This document shows positions 4,597-5,105 of a DNA stretch of 5,105 nucleotides, in pieces (within the stretch, counting starts at the first letter, position 1; each line of letters begins with the position of its first letter). Under the pieces are notes generated by a model. The model had not been told where the DNA came from. It saw only the letters and a program-made list of their open reading frames with translations, and searched no databases. The stretch is from an uncultured Spirochaetia bacterium (GTDB lineage: Bacteria; Spirochaetota; UBA4802; JAGODF01), in the NCBI GenBank assembly GCA_937967705.1, contig CALCJG010000190.1, positions 1 to 5,105 of the forward strand, in the 5' to 3' direction. Both the position numbers and the translations under genes were made by a program.

Positions 4597-5105
4597 ATGA
4601 AACAGGCCCTGTGCCTCCTCTGCCTCATCACGGCCCTGCCCCTCCCGGCCCGGGCCCTGAGCGAGTCCGGCGAGTGGTCCCTTTTGAGGGAGGCGGTAAG
4701 GTCCGGAAAGCGGGAGGAGATTTCCCGGAAGGCGGAGGCCTTCCTCCGGCACCATCCCCGCAGCCGTTACGCCGGGGAGGCGCGCCTGCATGCGGCCGAT
4801 TCCGCCAGCAATCCCTCGGCGGCCCTGAAGCATTTCAGATCACTGCTGGCAAGCGATGAATTCCGCAACAAGGATTACGCCGCCTACCGCCTCTGCCAGA
4901 TTCACTACCTCCTCTCCAGATGGAAGGAGCTGAAACGGGAAGCCGATGCGGCGGCCCGAAACTACCGCAAAAGCCCCTACCGAGCGGAATTTCTGCAGTT
5001 CAGCGCCAAGGCGGGGCTCTACCTGGATCAGTACCGGCAGGCCGGCAGCGACTGCCGGGAGATCATGCGGCAGACTCACGACTACAACCGGCTGGCGGGA
5101 ACCCT
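4597..5105 (+). CDS. Exported TPR/BamD-like helical protein, 3'-truncated
   Basis: The frame has no stop before the right edge; 169 residues are visible. I chose the ATG at 4597, 4 bp after the miaB stop. An in-frame ATG at 4573 would overlap miaB by 20 bases and add eight residues; neither has a good Shine-Dalgarno, so coupling to miaB is likely. Residues 1-20 are a Sec signal peptide: MKQ, a hydrophobic stretch 4-17, and ARA at 18-20, a signal peptidase I site. The mature part is mostly amphipathic helices (30-58, 74-86, 92-121, 127-145), resembling tetratricopeptide repeats. The motif AEAFLRHHPRSRYAGEA at 46-62 recalls CpoB/YbgF or BamD envelope proteins. No lipobox is clear (C6 and C9 fall too early). 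The product is probably a periplasmic or envelope protein-interaction factor; its exact function is unknown because the C-terminal part is missing. Confidence 0.75.
   Translation, partial: MKQALCLLCLITALPLPARALSESGEWSLLREAVRSGKREEISRKAEAFLRHHPRSRYAGEARLHAADSASNPSAALKHFRSLLASDEFRNKDYAAYRLCQIHYLLSRWKELKREADAAARNYRKSPYRAEFLQFSAKAGLYLDQYRQAGSDCREIMRQTHDYNRLAGT

Overview
This is a GC-rich bacterial window with five confidently recognised protein genes, a sixth gene cut by the right edge, and one possible small gene. From left to right: (1) the 3' part of a PAS - histidine kinase - receiver hybrid sensor protein (+, cut by the left edge); (2) a BCP/PrxQ-type peroxiredoxin on the - strand, whose stop codon directly abuts the kinase stop; (3) a gap of about 470 bp (1845-2314) that becomes AT-rich towards its right end and holds several promoter-like elements, several dyads and a possible small minus-strand ORF; (4) yedF, a selenium-metabolism sulfurtransferase-like protein, and 3 bp later a DUF3343 small protein, both +; (5) a 130-bp gap; (6) miaB, the tRNA methylthiotransferase (+); (7) the start of an exported, helical, TPR/BamD-like protein (+) that runs off the right edge, 4 bp after miaB.

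Organism. The DFNNIL-type H-box of the kinase, the YedF/DUF3343 pair (a marker of selenium users, many of them anaerobes) and a GC-rich codon pattern that still uses ATA for Ile suggest a Gram-negative, probably anaerobic or microaerophilic bacterium, for instance a spirochaete or a deltaproteobacterium (Desulfobacterota). This is inference; nothing here fixes the phylum.

How the genes relate. Two units read left to right. yedF-DUF3343 is a tight pair that probably traffics or matures reactive sulfur or selenium. miaB plus the exported protein is a separate, nearly overlapping pair. MiaB consumes sulfur to make ms2i6A37 in tRNA, and related modifications can carry selenium in some bacteria, so its position next to yedF is suggestive but not proof of a link. 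The peroxiredoxin has its own promoter and only one cysteine, so it needs an external reductant.

The most interesting non-coding signals are in the yedF upstream region. One is a perfect 7-7-7 inverted repeat overlapping a consensus TTGACA, reminiscent of a MerR-family operator or of an attenuator hairpin. The other is a symmetric ATTATAAT that supplies a TATAAT to both strands. No insertion sequence, CRISPR array, tRNA or rRNA was recognised by eye, and I saw no clear evidence of an entirely new multi-gene system.
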